DNA of 64,000 nucleotides from Vulcanisaeta souniana JCM 11219 (GCF_026000775.1 NZ_AP026830.1:496001-560000); one strand, 5' to 3'. Positions 44,409 through 53,959 are shown, counted from the stretch's first letter. The notes: generated by a model from the letters alone, not told the origin. Numbers and translations are program-made.

Positions 44409-45059
44409 CTAAATAATGCCACCACCAATCCTTCTCCAAAGCGCGAAGTACCAGGTCGGCGTGGTTAATTCGCTAATGCTAACGGACCTATCGGGCGTGT
44501 ATGGCTTAATGTCCAGTATCGGCGTACCATCAAACAGGTCAAGCCCAGAAACCCTGAGGAACCTGCCATCCCTACCAACAAGCCTAACAATACTAAGGCC
44601 AATGGGGTTTGGCCTGTGTGGCGAGTCGGACGCGAATACGCCAACCTCGGGTAATTCATCGAGGCTTATCCCAAACTTCACAAGTCTCCTGGGCTTAATC
44701 ATGAGGACGTTCCGCTGCTCCCTGGTGACTTTATTAAATAGTGAGATCAGTATTATGTGTGAGAAGCCGTCAATGTTCCTCAAACCATCAACAAACTCCT
44801 CAAAAACCTCAATAACACCATCAACACCCGTACTAGACGCCCTCACCGCATCATCACTGAGTCCATGTCTAACAATACCAATTGGTCTCAAGAATAACCC
44901 TCCATTACTCACCACGAAGTACCTGGATAATTCATTATAGGCGTCATTATCCCTAAGTAATTCAATTATTAGGGCACTTAACAATCCATTCTTCTTAATT
45001 GTGCTTATGACCTCCTTAATATCCACAAAACCATAGTTGATACGCGCCACTTTAAGCAT
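44409..45059 (-). CDS. TrmO-like tRNA (N6-threonylcarbamoyladenosine) methyltransferase
   Basis: 216 aa. The YaeB/TrmO signature is clear: LRPIGIVRHGL, FASDSPHRPNPIGLSIVRL (about 139-157) and DGTPILDIKPY. It is expected to methylate t6A37 in tRNA. An extra 55-residue helical N-terminus precedes the domain. Next gene on the same strand is taw1, also acting on position 37, so the pair is a small tRNA-modification unit. Confidence 0.82.
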   Translation of the reverse strand: MLKVARINYGFVDIKEVISTIKKNGLLSALIIELLRDNDAYNELSRYFVVSNGGLFLRPIGIVRHGLSDDAVRASSTGVDGVIEVFEEFVDGLRNIDGFSHIILISLFNKVTREQRNVLMIKPRRLVKFGISLDELPEVGVFASDSPHRPNPIGLSIVRLVGRDGRFLRVSGLDLFDGTPILDIKPYTPDRSVSISELTTPTWYFALWRRIGGGII

Positions 45060-45190
45060 TATTTCATTATGTGAAGAATTACAAGCACCGTATATCGTAG
45101 AATTGCATTAACAATGTAGTACTCCATATAGTTATCACGGGCAATGACATAACGCGTTAGTAATTTAGCTGGGGCTTGTACGTAATAGTG

Positions 45191-45751
45191 ATGGTTAGTA
45201 ATTACGGCTATTTTGAGCAATTCGATGAAAGGTTTGCGAGGATGTATAGGTTCTTCGACGTATTGCTAATATGGAGTTATAGGCTGACGGCAAATATCCT
45301 TAATAGGCTTGTGAAGCCGCCAGCGAAGATACTTGAGGTGGGACCTGGCACAGGGAGACTAGCCAATATATTGAGTAATCGTGGTTACCACGTGGTTGGC
45401 GTTGATGTAAGTCTACCAATGCTTAGGCAGGCCAGGAGGTTTTGGAGACCTGATTTTGTAAATGCGGGGAGTTGGGCAATACCAACTAAGCCGGGTAGGT
45501 TTGACGCTGCCGTAGCCATGTTCACACTACATCACTGGGGTGACCATGCATCATCTATTAGGAATGTCTATGACTCATTAAGGTCTGACTCCGTGTTCAT
45601 TGTCGCTGAGGCCAATGCAGATAGAATTGGGACATTGGGAAGCCATTCATGCAGTGAAAGATGCTTGGTGAATGTATTGACTCCCTACTTTAACGTTAAT
45701 TTCATTAGATCGTTTCCACTAATAATAGCCATTGGTAAGAAGTTAAAGTAA
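45191..45751 (+). CDS. class I SAM-dependent methyltransferase
   Basis: 186 aa from ATG 45191. Motif I ILEVGPGTGRLANIL (about 50-64), acidic end of strand 2 VVGVDVS, and motif FDAAVAMFTLHHW. Methyltransferase_11-like; the substrate is unknown. The protein is short (no extra domain) and ends LIIAIGKKLK. An upstream TTG at 45176 is possible but less likely. Confidence 0.8.
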   Translation: MVSNYGYFEQFDERFARMYRFFDVLLIWSYRLTANILNRLVKPPAKILEVGPGTGRLANILSNRGYHVVGVDVSLPMLRQARRFWRPDFVNAGSWAIPTKPGRFDAAVAMFTLHHWGDHASSIRNVYDSLRSDSVFIVAEANADRIGTLGSHSCSERCLVNVLTPYFNVNFIRSFPLIIAIGKKLK

Positions 45752-45779
45752 TTAATTACGGCATAGACTCAGCAAATGC

Positions 45780-46196
45780 ATGAGCGGCTTATATGTTAGT
45801 AAATTAAAGAGAAGAGCCTTGAACGCACTTCGCATTGCCGAGGGTACTGATGATTTTGATTTAGCCATGTTCCTCATAGAACAAGCAATTCAACTTTACA
45901 TAAAGGCTGTTTATTTTGAGTTGTTAGGGTCTAAGGTTAGGGGTCATGGCATTAGGGAATTGATCGGCGTGTTAACTAAGGGACTTGGGTCCCAGGGCTT
46001 TAGTGAATTAGTGCGTGAGTTGAGGGATTTTGTGGTTTATAATAGGGATATACTGATAATGCTTGAGGAGGCGTACACCGAGGGTAGGTATGGTGAAATT
46101 AGCTATGACATTGATGATATATCTAAAGCACTTAATGTGGCTAAGGAATTAATAAGATTGTTAGATAGGGTTGTTAGTAATGTCAAGTTGGGTTAG
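45780..46196 (+). CDS. HEPN domain protein
   Basis: 138 aa, all helical. The opening KLKRRALNALRIAEGTDDFDLAMFLIEQAIQLYIKAVY is typical of HEPN proteins that pair with minimal nucleotidyltransferases. The region VYNRDILIML holds the Arg-rich helix, though a perfect Rx4-6H motif is not obvious. Its end overlaps the nucleotidyltransferase start by 17 nt. Such pairs act as toxin-antitoxin modules in which the HEPN is the RNase. Confidence 0.82.
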   Translation: MSGLYVSKLKRRALNALRIAEGTDDFDLAMFLIEQAIQLYIKAVYFELLGSKVRGHGIRELIGVLTKGLGSQGFSELVRELRDFVVYNRDILIMLEEAYTEGRYGEISYDIDDISKALNVAKELIRLLDRVVSNVKLG

Positions 46197-46533
46197 GTAC
46201 CACTTCGAGCACTTAAGGAGGTGGAGAGAGTATGCAGTGGCGGTTATGAGGGCTGCCAGGGACTTAATACCGGGTGTTAGGGTTTTTGTCATTGGTGGGG
46301 TCGCCGAGGGTAGGACTACGGTCCTTAGTGACATAGACATACTAATAATCATACCAGGAGGAGTCACCGTGAATAAGGGGAGGCTTTATAGGGACATTCT
46401 CATTAGGGCTATGGATGTCTACGGCCTTCCCTGGGATGCACCCGTAGAACTACACATTGTTAACGATGATGAGGGCAGGTATTATTTTGAGTCATCAAGT
46501 AGGGTTATTGAGATTGATGATGGCTCTAGGTAA
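46180..46533 (+). CDS. minimal nucleotidyltransferase (MNT) of a HEPN/MNT pair
   Basis: 117 aa from ATG 46180 inside the HEPN 3' end. The pol-beta-type motif GGVAEGRTTVLSDIDILIII (about 36-55) keeps the DxD metal ligands; the usual GS is GG. MNT partners neutralise HEPN toxins by AMPylation. The start at 46180 is preferred over the longer TTG frame. It ends 8 bp inside the 3' end of the next, opposite gene. Confidence 0.82.
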   Translation: MSSWVRYHFEHLRRWREYAVAVMRAARDLIPGVRVFVIGGVAEGRTTVLSDIDILIIIPGGVTVNKGRLYRDILIRAMDVYGLPWDAPVELHIVNDDEGRYYFESSSRVIEIDDGSR

Positions 46534-46756
46534 AGCAGCCGTGCCTTAAGTAATGGAGTACGTAACCCACAGATGCACCTTCAATTGCCGTAACTGATGC
46601 AGCGACTATGATGTTTATTAATGGGGGTGGGTCGATTATTGTCGTAAATAGGGCTAGGATAATTGCTAAGGCGAGCTGCGATAATGCCAACGCCTTAAGT
46701 GATCCCTTATTCACCATGCACTTAATTTCCCTCTTGATTTCTAGTTGACTTTTCAT
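46526..46756 (-). CDS. small two-span membrane protein
   Basis: 76 aa. A basic N-terminus (MKSQLEIKREIKC) and two hydrophobic segments (LALAIILALFTTII and INIIVAASVTAIEG). I do not recognise the family. It is the first gene upstream of nothing obvious on the minus strand and converges with the MNT gene. Confidence 0.5.
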   Translation of the reverse strand: MKSQLEIKREIKCMVNKGSLKALALSQLALAIILALFTTIIDPPPLINIIVAASVTAIEGASVGYVLHYLRHGCFT

Positions 46757-46810
46757 TAATAATTATATTATTTATTGTATTTATTTAAGCATTTCTTAGC
46801 GTATGAATAA

Positions 46811-48892
46811 TTATGCATACCTATCACGCATAAAATCAGTAAGTACGTTACGTAAAGTCTCCTCATTAACTATGGGTGTGGTGCATGCGGAATATGCACA
46901 GACATACGCCAACGGGCTCCCTTTTCTCCTGTATTCATTTACCATAGCCCTTATTGAGTTATCCATTAATAAGTCGTCGACGCTATCACTAATAATTGGG
47001 ATCACCAACTTACCTGGCCTAAAGGTCCTTAATGCTGTCTTTAAAAGCCTCATGAAATCGTCATTGGCATCACCAACAATTACCACCTTAGGCGGATCCC
47101 TCAAGTACCAATCAAGGGCTATGAAGTATGATGATGTCGCAGTACCGTACCTCATTGCCAGGGAGTATAACGCCCTTATTCCGTTATTAACCTCCTTGCT
47201 GAACTTGTCAATGCCAGTCACCCTATATAGGTTCATTAAAGCAATCAACGCCAGGGAGTTTGGGCTCCAATTCGGCGTGTCTGCAATGGGCTTTATCCTT
47301 AGCGTCATTGGCTCATCGGGCATGTCCGTATCGTAGAAACCACTATCTGGCGCCCTAAACTTATCAACTATGTCATTACCGAGCTTAATCGCGAACTCCA
47401 GGTACTTCCTATTACCCGTATGACTATACGCCACCAACGCGGCTAGAAGCGTGTAGGAATAATCCTCCAGTAAACCTGGTAGTGAAAGAGTGTTGCATCT
47501 GAATGCCCTACGTAATCCATCATTTCTATACATGTTATTCATAATAAAGTCGACAGTCTTTAACGAATGTTCAATTACGTCATTAATACCCATATAATCA
47601 CTAGCCATTGTATACGCGATGGACATGGCCGAAGACCAGCCGGCGTATATTGTGGTGTCTATTCGAGGGTTCTTTCTTTGGCTCCTTGCATTAATCATCT
47701 TACTTATTGCGGAGTTAAGCAACGACCTAGTCATATCAATGCTAATACCCAACTTATTAGCGACCTCCTCAATACCTAATGCTCTGTGTAAAACGACTTT
47801 CTCATTACCCTGAAACCTAAATACGCCGAAGTACCAATAAATAACATTGAACTCATCATTCGATAACAACCCCCTCAACTCATCAACACTCCATTTATAG
47901 TAACCACCCTCATCCCTAAAGTCAGCATCGGCATCCTGACTGGCGTAGTAACCACCGTCGGGGTTTGCCAACGTACCATTAACATAATTAATAATGCCCG
48001 CCCCAATTTCTCGTAACTCATTATCCATGGTAACGGCGTATGCCTCGGAATAATTCATTAGAAGCTCAGCATTATCAATAAGCAGCTTCTCAAAGTGTGG
48101 CATTAACCAATCACTATCCACGGAATACCTATGGAAACCACCACCCAGCTGATCATAAATACCGCCCCTCCCCATCCCTATTAACGTTTCACGTACAATG
48201 TTGATTATGGCATTACCCGTGTAAAAGCCCCTATAGAGTAATAATGCGTGGTACGTGACCTGGGGAAACTTAGGCGCCATTCCAAAACCACCATGTTCAT
48301 GATCATACATATCCATGATCTTAGTCACTACCTCATCCACAACACCAGTGTCTAAATCCTCAATGGTAATGGAGACATAGGAGCTTGTTATTGCATTGTT
48401 AATCTCCCTAACCAATTCACCTATCTGATCCCTCTTACTCCTATAAGCGTCAAGTACAGCCCTTAATACCCTAACCATACCAGGTAAGCCCATGTCGTCC
48501 CTGGGCGGGAAGTAGGTACCGGCGTAGATAACCTCGCCCTTAGGCGTTGCGAAGGCTGTCAATGGCCACCCACCCTGCCCAGCAATTAATAATGCAGCCT
48601 CCTGGTACCTCCTATCAATGTCAGGTCTCTCATCCCTATCCACCTTAATCGGTATGAAGTAATCATTTATTAATTGGACAACCTCTAGGTCCTTGTATGT
48701 GGTCTCATCCATAACATGGCACCAGTGGCACCACCCAGCACCAATATCGATTAGTAATGGCTTATCCTCATTAACGGCCCTCTCAAAGGCCTTAGCGCAC
48801 CAACCCCACCACTTCACCGGACTGTTCAGGGTCTCGAGTACATAGGGCGATTGCGATTGCGTAAGACATCGTATTCTCTCATCAAAGTCCAT
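46811..48892 (-). CDS. YyaL/SPATA20-like thioredoxin-domain protein (DUF255)
   Basis: 693 aa. The N-terminal thioredoxin-like domain has IGAGWCHWCHVMDETTY (about 50-66) with a CxxC pair; GQGGWPLTAF and GTYFPPRD follow. The remainder is a six-hairpin glycosidase-like alpha/alpha barrel (GGFHRYSVDSDWLMPHFEK, YASQDADAD). Wide-spread, function unclear. It lies next to the sulfur-transfer genes. Confidence 0.9.
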   Translation of the reverse strand: MDFDERIRCLTQSQSPYVLETLNSPVKWWGWCAKAFERAVNEDKPLLIDIGAGWCHWCHVMDETTYKDLEVVQLINDYFIPIKVDRDERPDIDRRYQEAALLIAGQGGWPLTAFATPKGEVIYAGTYFPPRDDMGLPGMVRVLRAVLDAYRSKRDQIGELVREINNAITSSYVSITIEDLDTGVVDEVVTKIMDMYDHEHGGFGMAPKFPQVTYHALLLYRGFYTGNAIINIVRETLIGMGRGGIYDQLGGGFHRYSVDSDWLMPHFEKLLIDNAELLMNYSEAYAVTMDNELREIGAGIINYVNGTLANPDGGYYASQDADADFRDEGGYYKWSVDELRGLLSNDEFNVIYWYFGVFRFQGNEKVVLHRALGIEEVANKLGISIDMTRSLLNSAISKMINARSQRKNPRIDTTIYAGWSSAMSIAYTMASDYMGINDVIEHSLKTVDFIMNNMYRNDGLRRAFRCNTLSLPGLLEDYSYTLLAALVAYSHTGNRKYLEFAIKLGNDIVDKFRAPDSGFYDTDMPDEPMTLRIKPIADTPNWSPNSLALIALMNLYRVTGIDKFSKEVNNGIRALYSLAMRYGTATSSYFIALDWYLRDPPKVVIVGDANDDFMRLLKTALRTFRPGKLVIPIISDSVDDLLMDNSIRAMVNEYRRKGSPLAYVCAYSACTTPIVNEETLRNVLTDFMRDRYA

Positions 48893-48965
48893 TAAATCAG
48901 TGTATGCGAGTTTATTAAAAAGGGCGTTTACTAAGTTTAGTAGGTGTTAACACTGTCTCGGTAGT

Positions 48966-49823
48966 TTAGGGTTCCTTACCGCGCTTAATTGGAGCACCAT
49001 GATTTAACCAGTCAAGCCAGGAACCAAGGTAAACCCTAACCCTACTAAAGCCGAGCAGTTCGGTTAAAACAAACCACACGAGGGCTGACCTACCACCAGT
49101 CCTGCAGTAAAGTATTATGTCGTCACTTGGTGAAAGCCCGTAATTATCAACCACCTTCCTAATCTCATCATGATCCCTAAACCTATTGGTTTGGGGTTCG
49201 AGGAATAGGTTCCAGGGCATGTTAATGGCGCCCGGTATGTGGCCCCAAATATCCATGTCATCACCTATGTACTCACAGGGAGACCTGGTATCAATAAGTA
49301 GTGTATTACTGCCAATATTGTTATTAGTGACTAGCTCGTATACTTGATCGAAATTAACGAAGTAATCCTTGAAATTGACGGTAATATTTAGCCAATTCCT
49401 TGGATCAAAACTACCTTTATACGCATGGCCATTGCAAGTGCATAGAGGGCCCTTATGTATCAACCAGCTTATTTTACTGCCGTTAAGTATTGACACGTGC
49501 CTAAATCCAAGGGCTTTAAATACCATGTAGGCTATCGCGGAGTGCCTATTATCAATCTCATCAAGAAGAACCACATGTCTTTCCCTGGCAATACCCCTAG
49601 TTACTAAATCAACCATTAATTCATAATATCCCTTGATAATACCCACACCATATAGCAAATCACTATAAAGGTTTAACAACATAGATTTTGGTATGTGCCA
49701 ACTAAGGTATCCAACCCTTGGGTTCTCATTCACCTCAACCGCAATAGGGGAATTAGAAATAAACGGATTTGCATCGGTTCCAAAAGCCCTTAGCAGTTCA
49801 TGGGCTTCGATTAATGGTTCCAC
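48966..49823 (-). CDS. two-domain rhodanese (sulfurtransferase)
   Basis: 285 aa from GTG 49823, 26 nt after TTATAAG at 49844-49853. The N-terminal rhodanese domain is inactive in type; the C-terminal domain has the active Cys in LYCRTGGRSALVWF (about residue 240) and DTRSPCEYIG before it. It transfers sulfane sulfur, from thiosulfate or a persulfide, to an acceptor. It is divergent from a DsrE-like gene and both promoters carry the ATGCA-N5-TGCAT palindrome. Confidence 0.85.
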   Translation of the reverse strand: MEPLIEAHELLRAFGTDANPFISNSPIAVEVNENPRVGYLSWHIPKSMLLNLYSDLLYGVGIIKGYYELMVDLVTRGIARERHVVLLDEIDNRHSAIAYMVFKALGFRHVSILNGSKISWLIHKGPLCTCNGHAYKGSFDPRNWLNITVNFKDYFVNFDQVYELVTNNNIGSNTLLIDTRSPCEYIGDDMDIWGHIPGAINMPWNLFLEPQTNRFRDHDEIRKVVDNYGLSPSDDIILYCRTGGRSALVWFVLTELLGFSRVRVYLGSWLDWLNHGAPIKRGKEP

Positions 49824-49864
49824 GACAATGCAATGGTATTATGCCTTATAAGTACGAATTATGA

Positions 49865-49879
49865 ATGCATTTTTTGCAT
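49865..49879. promoter_or_regulatory. putative operator 1 (ATGCA-N5-TGCAT)
   Basis: ATGCATTTTTTGCAT, a perfect 5+5 palindrome. Its centre lies 49 bp before the rhodanese GTG at 49823, just upstream of that gene's TATA box. Confidence 0.6.
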
Positions 49880-49916
49880 ATATTTATATAAATAAGAATA
49901 TAAATAAATTAAAAAT

Positions 49917-49931
49917 GCGCAAAAAATGCAT
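49917..49931. promoter_or_regulatory. putative operator 2 (one half-site perfect)
   Basis: GCGCAAAAAATGCAT: TGCAT is intact, the other arm has two changes. Its centre is 50 bp before the DsrE ATG at 49974. Together with operator 1 it also forms a perfect 13-bp inverted repeat (49865-49877 with 49919-49931). Confidence 0.5.
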
Positions 49932-49973
49932 AATTAGCACTAATATATTAAATTCTGTATAATTATGTGATTA

Positions 49974-50432
49974 ATGGCTGAGGAGAGGAAATTGGGTATT
50001 GTATTCGCATCGGGCGCCGCAAATAGGATCTGTTGCCTGGTGATTTATGGCGCAGCGGCACTGGCGGCCGGCTATAAGGTCGTTGTTCACTTGGTTAATG
50101 AGGGTTTGGTCGCCTTTAGGAAGGATGTACTGCCAAGGCTGAATACCCAGGACTTAGGCGTGACAATGGGGCCGGCAATGTACGTCCCTTACATAGAGAC
50201 GTACTTAAGGAATTTAAAGAGCGCCGTGGAGAAGGGCGAGTTTAAGGACTGGTACTCATACATAAAGGAACTTAAGTCAATTTATGGCGATAAATTCAAA
50301 ATATATGCATGCCCACTTGCCGCGCAACTCTATAACATAAGAAAGGAGGATTTAGTTGATATAGTGGATGAGATTAGGGGTGCGGAGTCCTTCCTTGAGG
50401 AGGCCTATGGAGGACCAATACTGTATCTATGA
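49974..50432 (+). CDS. DsrE/DsrF-like sulfur-relay protein
   Basis: 152 aa. The start KLGIVFASGAANRICCLVIYGAAALAAGYKVVVHLV is the first strand and helix of the DsrE fold, with a Cys pair (CC) at about 20-21. A later Cys sits in KIYACPLAAQLYNI (about 107), at the place where DsrE-type proteins carry the persulfide Cys. It is expected to accept sulfur from the divergent rhodanese. TATA-like TAATATATTA (49941-49950) lies 28 nt upstream. Confidence 0.75.
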   Translation: MAEERKLGIVFASGAANRICCLVIYGAAALAAGYKVVVHLVNEGLVAFRKDVLPRLNTQDLGVTMGPAMYVPYIETYLRNLKSAVEKGEFKDWYSYIKELKSIYGDKFKIYACPLAAQLYNIRKEDLVDIVDEIRGAESFLEEAYGGPILYL

Positions 50433-50477
50433 GACAGATTGATCATTGAATATTACTTAATTAAAATCATTACCGTT

Positions 50478-51800
50478 CTACTTGCGTTGTACCTTAAACC
50501 CAGGTCTCGTTAATTCCTTAAGGTTAAGGATACTATCAATCTCATTGTCGCTAAATCCCAACTCCTTAAGCACATCCCTAATGCTACGACCCATCATTAA
50601 TTCCCTACTTAATTCGGTAGCTTTCTCATAACCTATCATGGGCGTGATCATTGTTATTAAGGCTAGTGATCTCTCGGCGTATTTACGCATGACATCTATA
50701 TTGGGGACTAACCTATCAATCACAAGTTCTGCGAACTTTCTAATCCCATTACTTAGGATGCTCATCTCCATGATTATGTCATAGCCAATGACCGGTATAC
50801 CCATGCTCAACTCAAACTCCCCAAGCATTGAGGCATACTCGATTGACTTATCAAGGCCCAATATCTGCGCTATGGCCTGGAGGAGGGACTCCACGGTAAC
50901 TGGGTTGGTCTTACCAGGCATTATGCTAGACCCAGCAACCTCGCTCTGTGTAGGTATATCTACCTCATTAAGGCCTGTAAACGGTCCCGAAAACATTAAC
51001 CTAATATCCTGACCAAACCTGTGAAGGTCCAGTGACAATACCCTAATTGCACCTGATAGCATTACCAAATCGGTGAGTAATTTCATGGACATGAATGGGT
51101 TAACCTTTATGAAATCCAGCCCACTCACCTCATTAATTACCTTAATAACCTCATCACCAAAATTTGGATGTGTATTAAAGCCAGTACCGACCGCGGTACC
51201 GCCGATTGGCAACCCCTTAACGAAATTAATGACGTAATCGAGTAATTGAACGTCACGTAGAAACGCATCTAGGTAGCCAGATAATTCCTGACCGAGGGTT
51301 ATTGGCAACGCATCCCTTAGATGTGTTCTACCGGGCTTAACAGCATCGCTAAACTCATTAATCCTCCTACGCAGTGAGACTATTAAATCATTAATTGCAG
51401 GCCTTAATGACTCCACGTACTCCATAACTGCGGCAACCCTAATGGCCGTGGGTACAACATCATTTGATGATTGGCCAAGGTTCACGTGATCGTTAGGATG
51501 TACCTTAATACCGAGATCTAAATACGCGTGCTTGGCAATGATTTCATTAATATTCATGTTTAAGCCGGTGCCAGAACCTGTTTGATACACGTCAAGTACT
51601 ACTTCATTATCATACTTACCACTCATTAATTCTTGGGAGACCTTCATTATTGCACCACCAACATCACTACTTAATAGCCCAAGCTCCACATTAACCTTGG
51701 CTGCGGCATACTTAATGAGCCCCATTGCCCATATTATCCTACGCGGAAACCTAGTACCCGTGTCCAGGTAGAGATCCCTCGCCTTTCTTACAAATTCCAT
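50478..51800 (-). CDS. fumC: fumarate hydratase class II
   Basis: 440 aa from ATG 51800 (MEFVRKARDL), which is about 25 nt after a TTATTAAA box; a longer frame to 51851 exists but covers that box. The fumarase/aspartase signature GSSIMPGKTNPV, the TGSGTGLNMNINEIIA region, NLGQSSNDVVPTAIRVA and GRTHLRDALPITLGQE are all present. Interconverts fumarate and malate in the TCA cycle. Confidence 0.92.
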   Translation of the reverse strand: MEFVRKARDLYLDTGTRFPRRIIWAMGLIKYAAAKVNVELGLLSSDVGGAIMKVSQELMSGKYDNEVVLDVYQTGSGTGLNMNINEIIAKHAYLDLGIKVHPNDHVNLGQSSNDVVPTAIRVAAVMEYVESLRPAINDLIVSLRRRINEFSDAVKPGRTHLRDALPITLGQELSGYLDAFLRDVQLLDYVINFVKGLPIGGTAVGTGFNTHPNFGDEVIKVINEVSGLDFIKVNPFMSMKLLTDLVMLSGAIRVLSLDLHRFGQDIRLMFSGPFTGLNEVDIPTQSEVAGSSIMPGKTNPVTVESLLQAIAQILGLDKSIEYASMLGEFELSMGIPVIGYDIIMEMSILSNGIRKFAELVIDRLVPNIDVMRKYAERSLALITMITPMIGYEKATELSRELMMGRSIRDVLKELGFSDNEIDSILNLKELTRPGFKVQRK

Positions 51801-52041
51801 GATAATACATTCAGGCATATATTTAATAATGCGATTACTGAATTCGCGCATTTAAACCGTAAAGGTATGTCTTAAGAATGCATGAACTATGACAAAAATC
51901 TTCGAAGTATACCCATTAAGATATATCATATGTCTAACGGTATTATAAAATACTATAGATATGTATAGAAGCTAATATTTTTGTTCATAATTTAAGATAA
52001 ATAAATACAGTTTTATTAATGTTAGGAATGCATGCATTAAC

Positions 52042-52956
52042 GTGAGGAAGACAGCCATTCACATAATTGGGGGTAACTGGACAAGGGATGGAGCAGGCGT
52101 TAAGCTATATAGGGTATTTGGCGATACACGTATTGCCGAGATAACAGACCCATTTCTACTCCTTGATCATTTCGGCTCAAGAGATCCTAATGACTATATG
52201 ATGGGGTTTCCATGGCATCCGCACAGGGGTATTGAAACAGTGACCTATTTATTGAATGGGGAGGTTCACCACAGGGATAGTACAGGGAATGAGGGAGTTA
52301 TTGGTCCTGGAGATGCCCAGTGGATGACTGCCGGCAGTGGTATCTTCCATGAAGAGATGCCAAAGCCCATTAGAAAAGTTACATTGAATAGCAATGAGAT
52401 TTACGACACGGAGGTTAACGGCTTTCAACTTTGGGTAAACCTACCCAGCAAGTATAAGATGAGGGTTCCTAAGTACAGGAACGTCCTCAGGAAGCACATA
52501 CCAGTGGTTGAGTTGGAGAGCGGTGGTAGGGCCGTGATTATTGCGGGAAAAATTAGGGTGAGTGGTTATGGGACTGTTGAGGGGCCAGTTAATGACTTAA
52601 CAACACCAATACACTACTTAGATGTTCAATTGCCCGAGGAATCAACATTCAATTATGAAGTTAATAATGGATATACTACATTGATTTATATGGTTGATGG
52701 TGAAGCATCCCTTGACCAGTGGCATGTTGCTAGACGCGGAGAGCTTTTTGTCTTAACAAGAGATGGAGATGAGGTTATAGTGAGAACGAGCGAGAAGCCC
52801 GCTAGATTCTTATTAATGGCTGGTAGGCCTATCGGTGAGCCAATTGCATGGTATGGACCCATAGTAATGAATACCTGGGATGAAATAAGAAGGGCCTTTG
52901 ATGAGCTGCGAAGGGGTACGTTCATTAAGGCAAGGCCTGAAGTCCAGGATTATTAA
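52042..52956 (+). CDS. pirin family protein
   Basis: 304 aa bicupin. Metal ligands of the N-terminal cupin: H59 and H61 in WHPHRGIET, and H102 with E104 in GIFHEEMP. GEVHHRDSTGNEGVIGPGDAQWMTAGSG is typical. Pirins include quercetin dioxygenases and redox-responsive cofactors; archaeal role unknown. GTG 52042 lies about 27 nt after TTTTATTAA (52010-52018). Confidence 0.9.
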   Translation: MRKTAIHIIGGNWTRDGAGVKLYRVFGDTRIAEITDPFLLLDHFGSRDPNDYMMGFPWHPHRGIETVTYLLNGEVHHRDSTGNEGVIGPGDAQWMTAGSGIFHEEMPKPIRKVTLNSNEIYDTEVNGFQLWVNLPSKYKMRVPKYRNVLRKHIPVVELESGGRAVIIAGKIRVSGYGTVEGPVNDLTTPIHYLDVQLPEESTFNYEVNNGYTTLIYMVDGEASLDQWHVARRGELFVLTRDGDEVIVRTSEKPARFLLMAGRPIGEPIAWYGPIVMNTWDEIRRAFDELRRGTFIKARPEVQDY

Positions 52957-53011
52957 TGGGGTTAAGGTAATGAAAATGAAAAAGAATAAATTCAATACTT
53001 AAGCGATATAT

Positions 53012-53395
53012 ATGATGAGTACTAATAATTTAAATGATGCCATGCTTACGACGTTAGAATCCCTATTTAGTGCATTAGCTGATAGGACTAGGCTTGAGAT
53101 TGTGCTATTTATAATGAGAAACGGAAAGGCATCAGTACAGGAAATAGCCCGTGGCATTAATAAGTCACAATCATTAGTGTCTCATCACTTAGCCTGCCTT
53201 AGGAACTGCGGTATAGTTAAGACAGAGAGGAAGGGTAAGTACGTTTACTACTCATTACTAGATAATGAGGTTGTAAGTATAATTAAGTTGGCTGTGGAAC
53301 ACGCAATGAAGTTTAGCCAATCAATATTAGCGTGTGAAATAATTAATGAGGAGAAAAATAGAAATGAGATAGAAACTCGGGTAAACCTTACTTAG
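53012..53395 (+). CDS. ArsR-family metal-responsive repressor (MerR-equivalent of the mer cluster)
   Basis: 127 aa winged helix: LFSALADRTRLEIVLFIM, EIARGINKSQSLVSHHLACLRNCGIV (about 50-75) and GKYVYYSLLDNE. Cysteines in LACLRNCG, on the recognition helix, and in ILACEII near the C-terminus could bind a thiophilic metal. In Sulfolobus the mer operon is controlled by an ArsR-type regulator called MerR, and this gene lies 1.2 kb before MerH-MerA. It converges with the thioredoxin gene. Confidence 0.8.
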   Translation: MMSTNNLNDAMLTTLESLFSALADRTRLEIVLFIMRNGKASVQEIARGINKSQSLVSHHLACLRNCGIVKTERKGKYVYYSLLDNEVVSIIKLAVEHAMKFSQSILACEIINEEKNRNEIETRVNLT

Positions 53396-53398
53396 TAA

Positions 53399-53959
53399 TT
53401 AACCAACTCCCACTACATCTAATAGACCATTTATGGTGTTTGATAAGTCAACATTACTATAAATTATCCTTCCATTGGGAGATATTAAGTAGTAGATGTC
53501 TGGATAACCATGCGGATCATATGCTTCAGTCATTTCAAGGCTTGCATAACCTATTATGAACAGCCTTGAATTATTACCCGCAAAGTATTTAACGAATATA
53601 CCTACTGGTGTTCCTGAGTAGCCTAAGTCATTGTATGGTTCGAGTATTATGACCGTGACATTCCTCGCGGCTAATAACTGTGCATAATGACTTAGCGTGA
53701 GAACACCGTATGCGCAACTACTACACCAAGTGGCTGCGAAGTAGAGTAATACGTAGTGTCCGTGGTGAAGGAAATCCGATAGATCCACTGTGGTTCCATT
53801 ATCCAGCGTAAACTGCGCATTTGGTGCGTAATCACCTACTTTTATTCCTACATTGACCACTGATGAATTATATAGTACAATTATGAGACTTAACGTAACC
53901 ACGGTAAGTATTACTATGATTATTACGTACAAGAGAATGCGGGTATTCACGATCATCAC
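53399..53959 (-). CDS. membrane-anchored TlpA-like thioredoxin
   Basis: 186 aa. One N-terminal membrane helix (LLYVIIIVILTVVTLSLIIV), then a redoxin domain: GDYAPNAQFTLDNG, active site ATWCSSC (C79, C82), and HGYPDIYYLISPNGRII with the cis-Pro. It faces outside and could move thiols or electrons there. Its ATG overlaps the end of the Cys-Cys membrane-protein gene by 4 nt, so the two are translationally coupled. Confidence 0.8.
   Translation of the reverse strand: MMIVNTRILLYVIIIVILTVVTLSLIIVLYNSSVVNVGIKVGDYAPNAQFTLDNGTTVDLSDFLHHGHYVLLYFAATWCSSCAYGVLTLSHYAQLLAARNVTVIILEPYNDLGYSGTPVGIFVKYFAGNNSRLFIIGYASLEMTEAYDPHGYPDIYYLISPNGRIIYSNVDLSNTINGLLDVVGVG

Noticed and set aside
46803-47336. 177-codon plus-strand ORF opposite the YyaL-like gene
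   Set aside because: Antisense shadow; the minus-strand protein is complete and recognisable.
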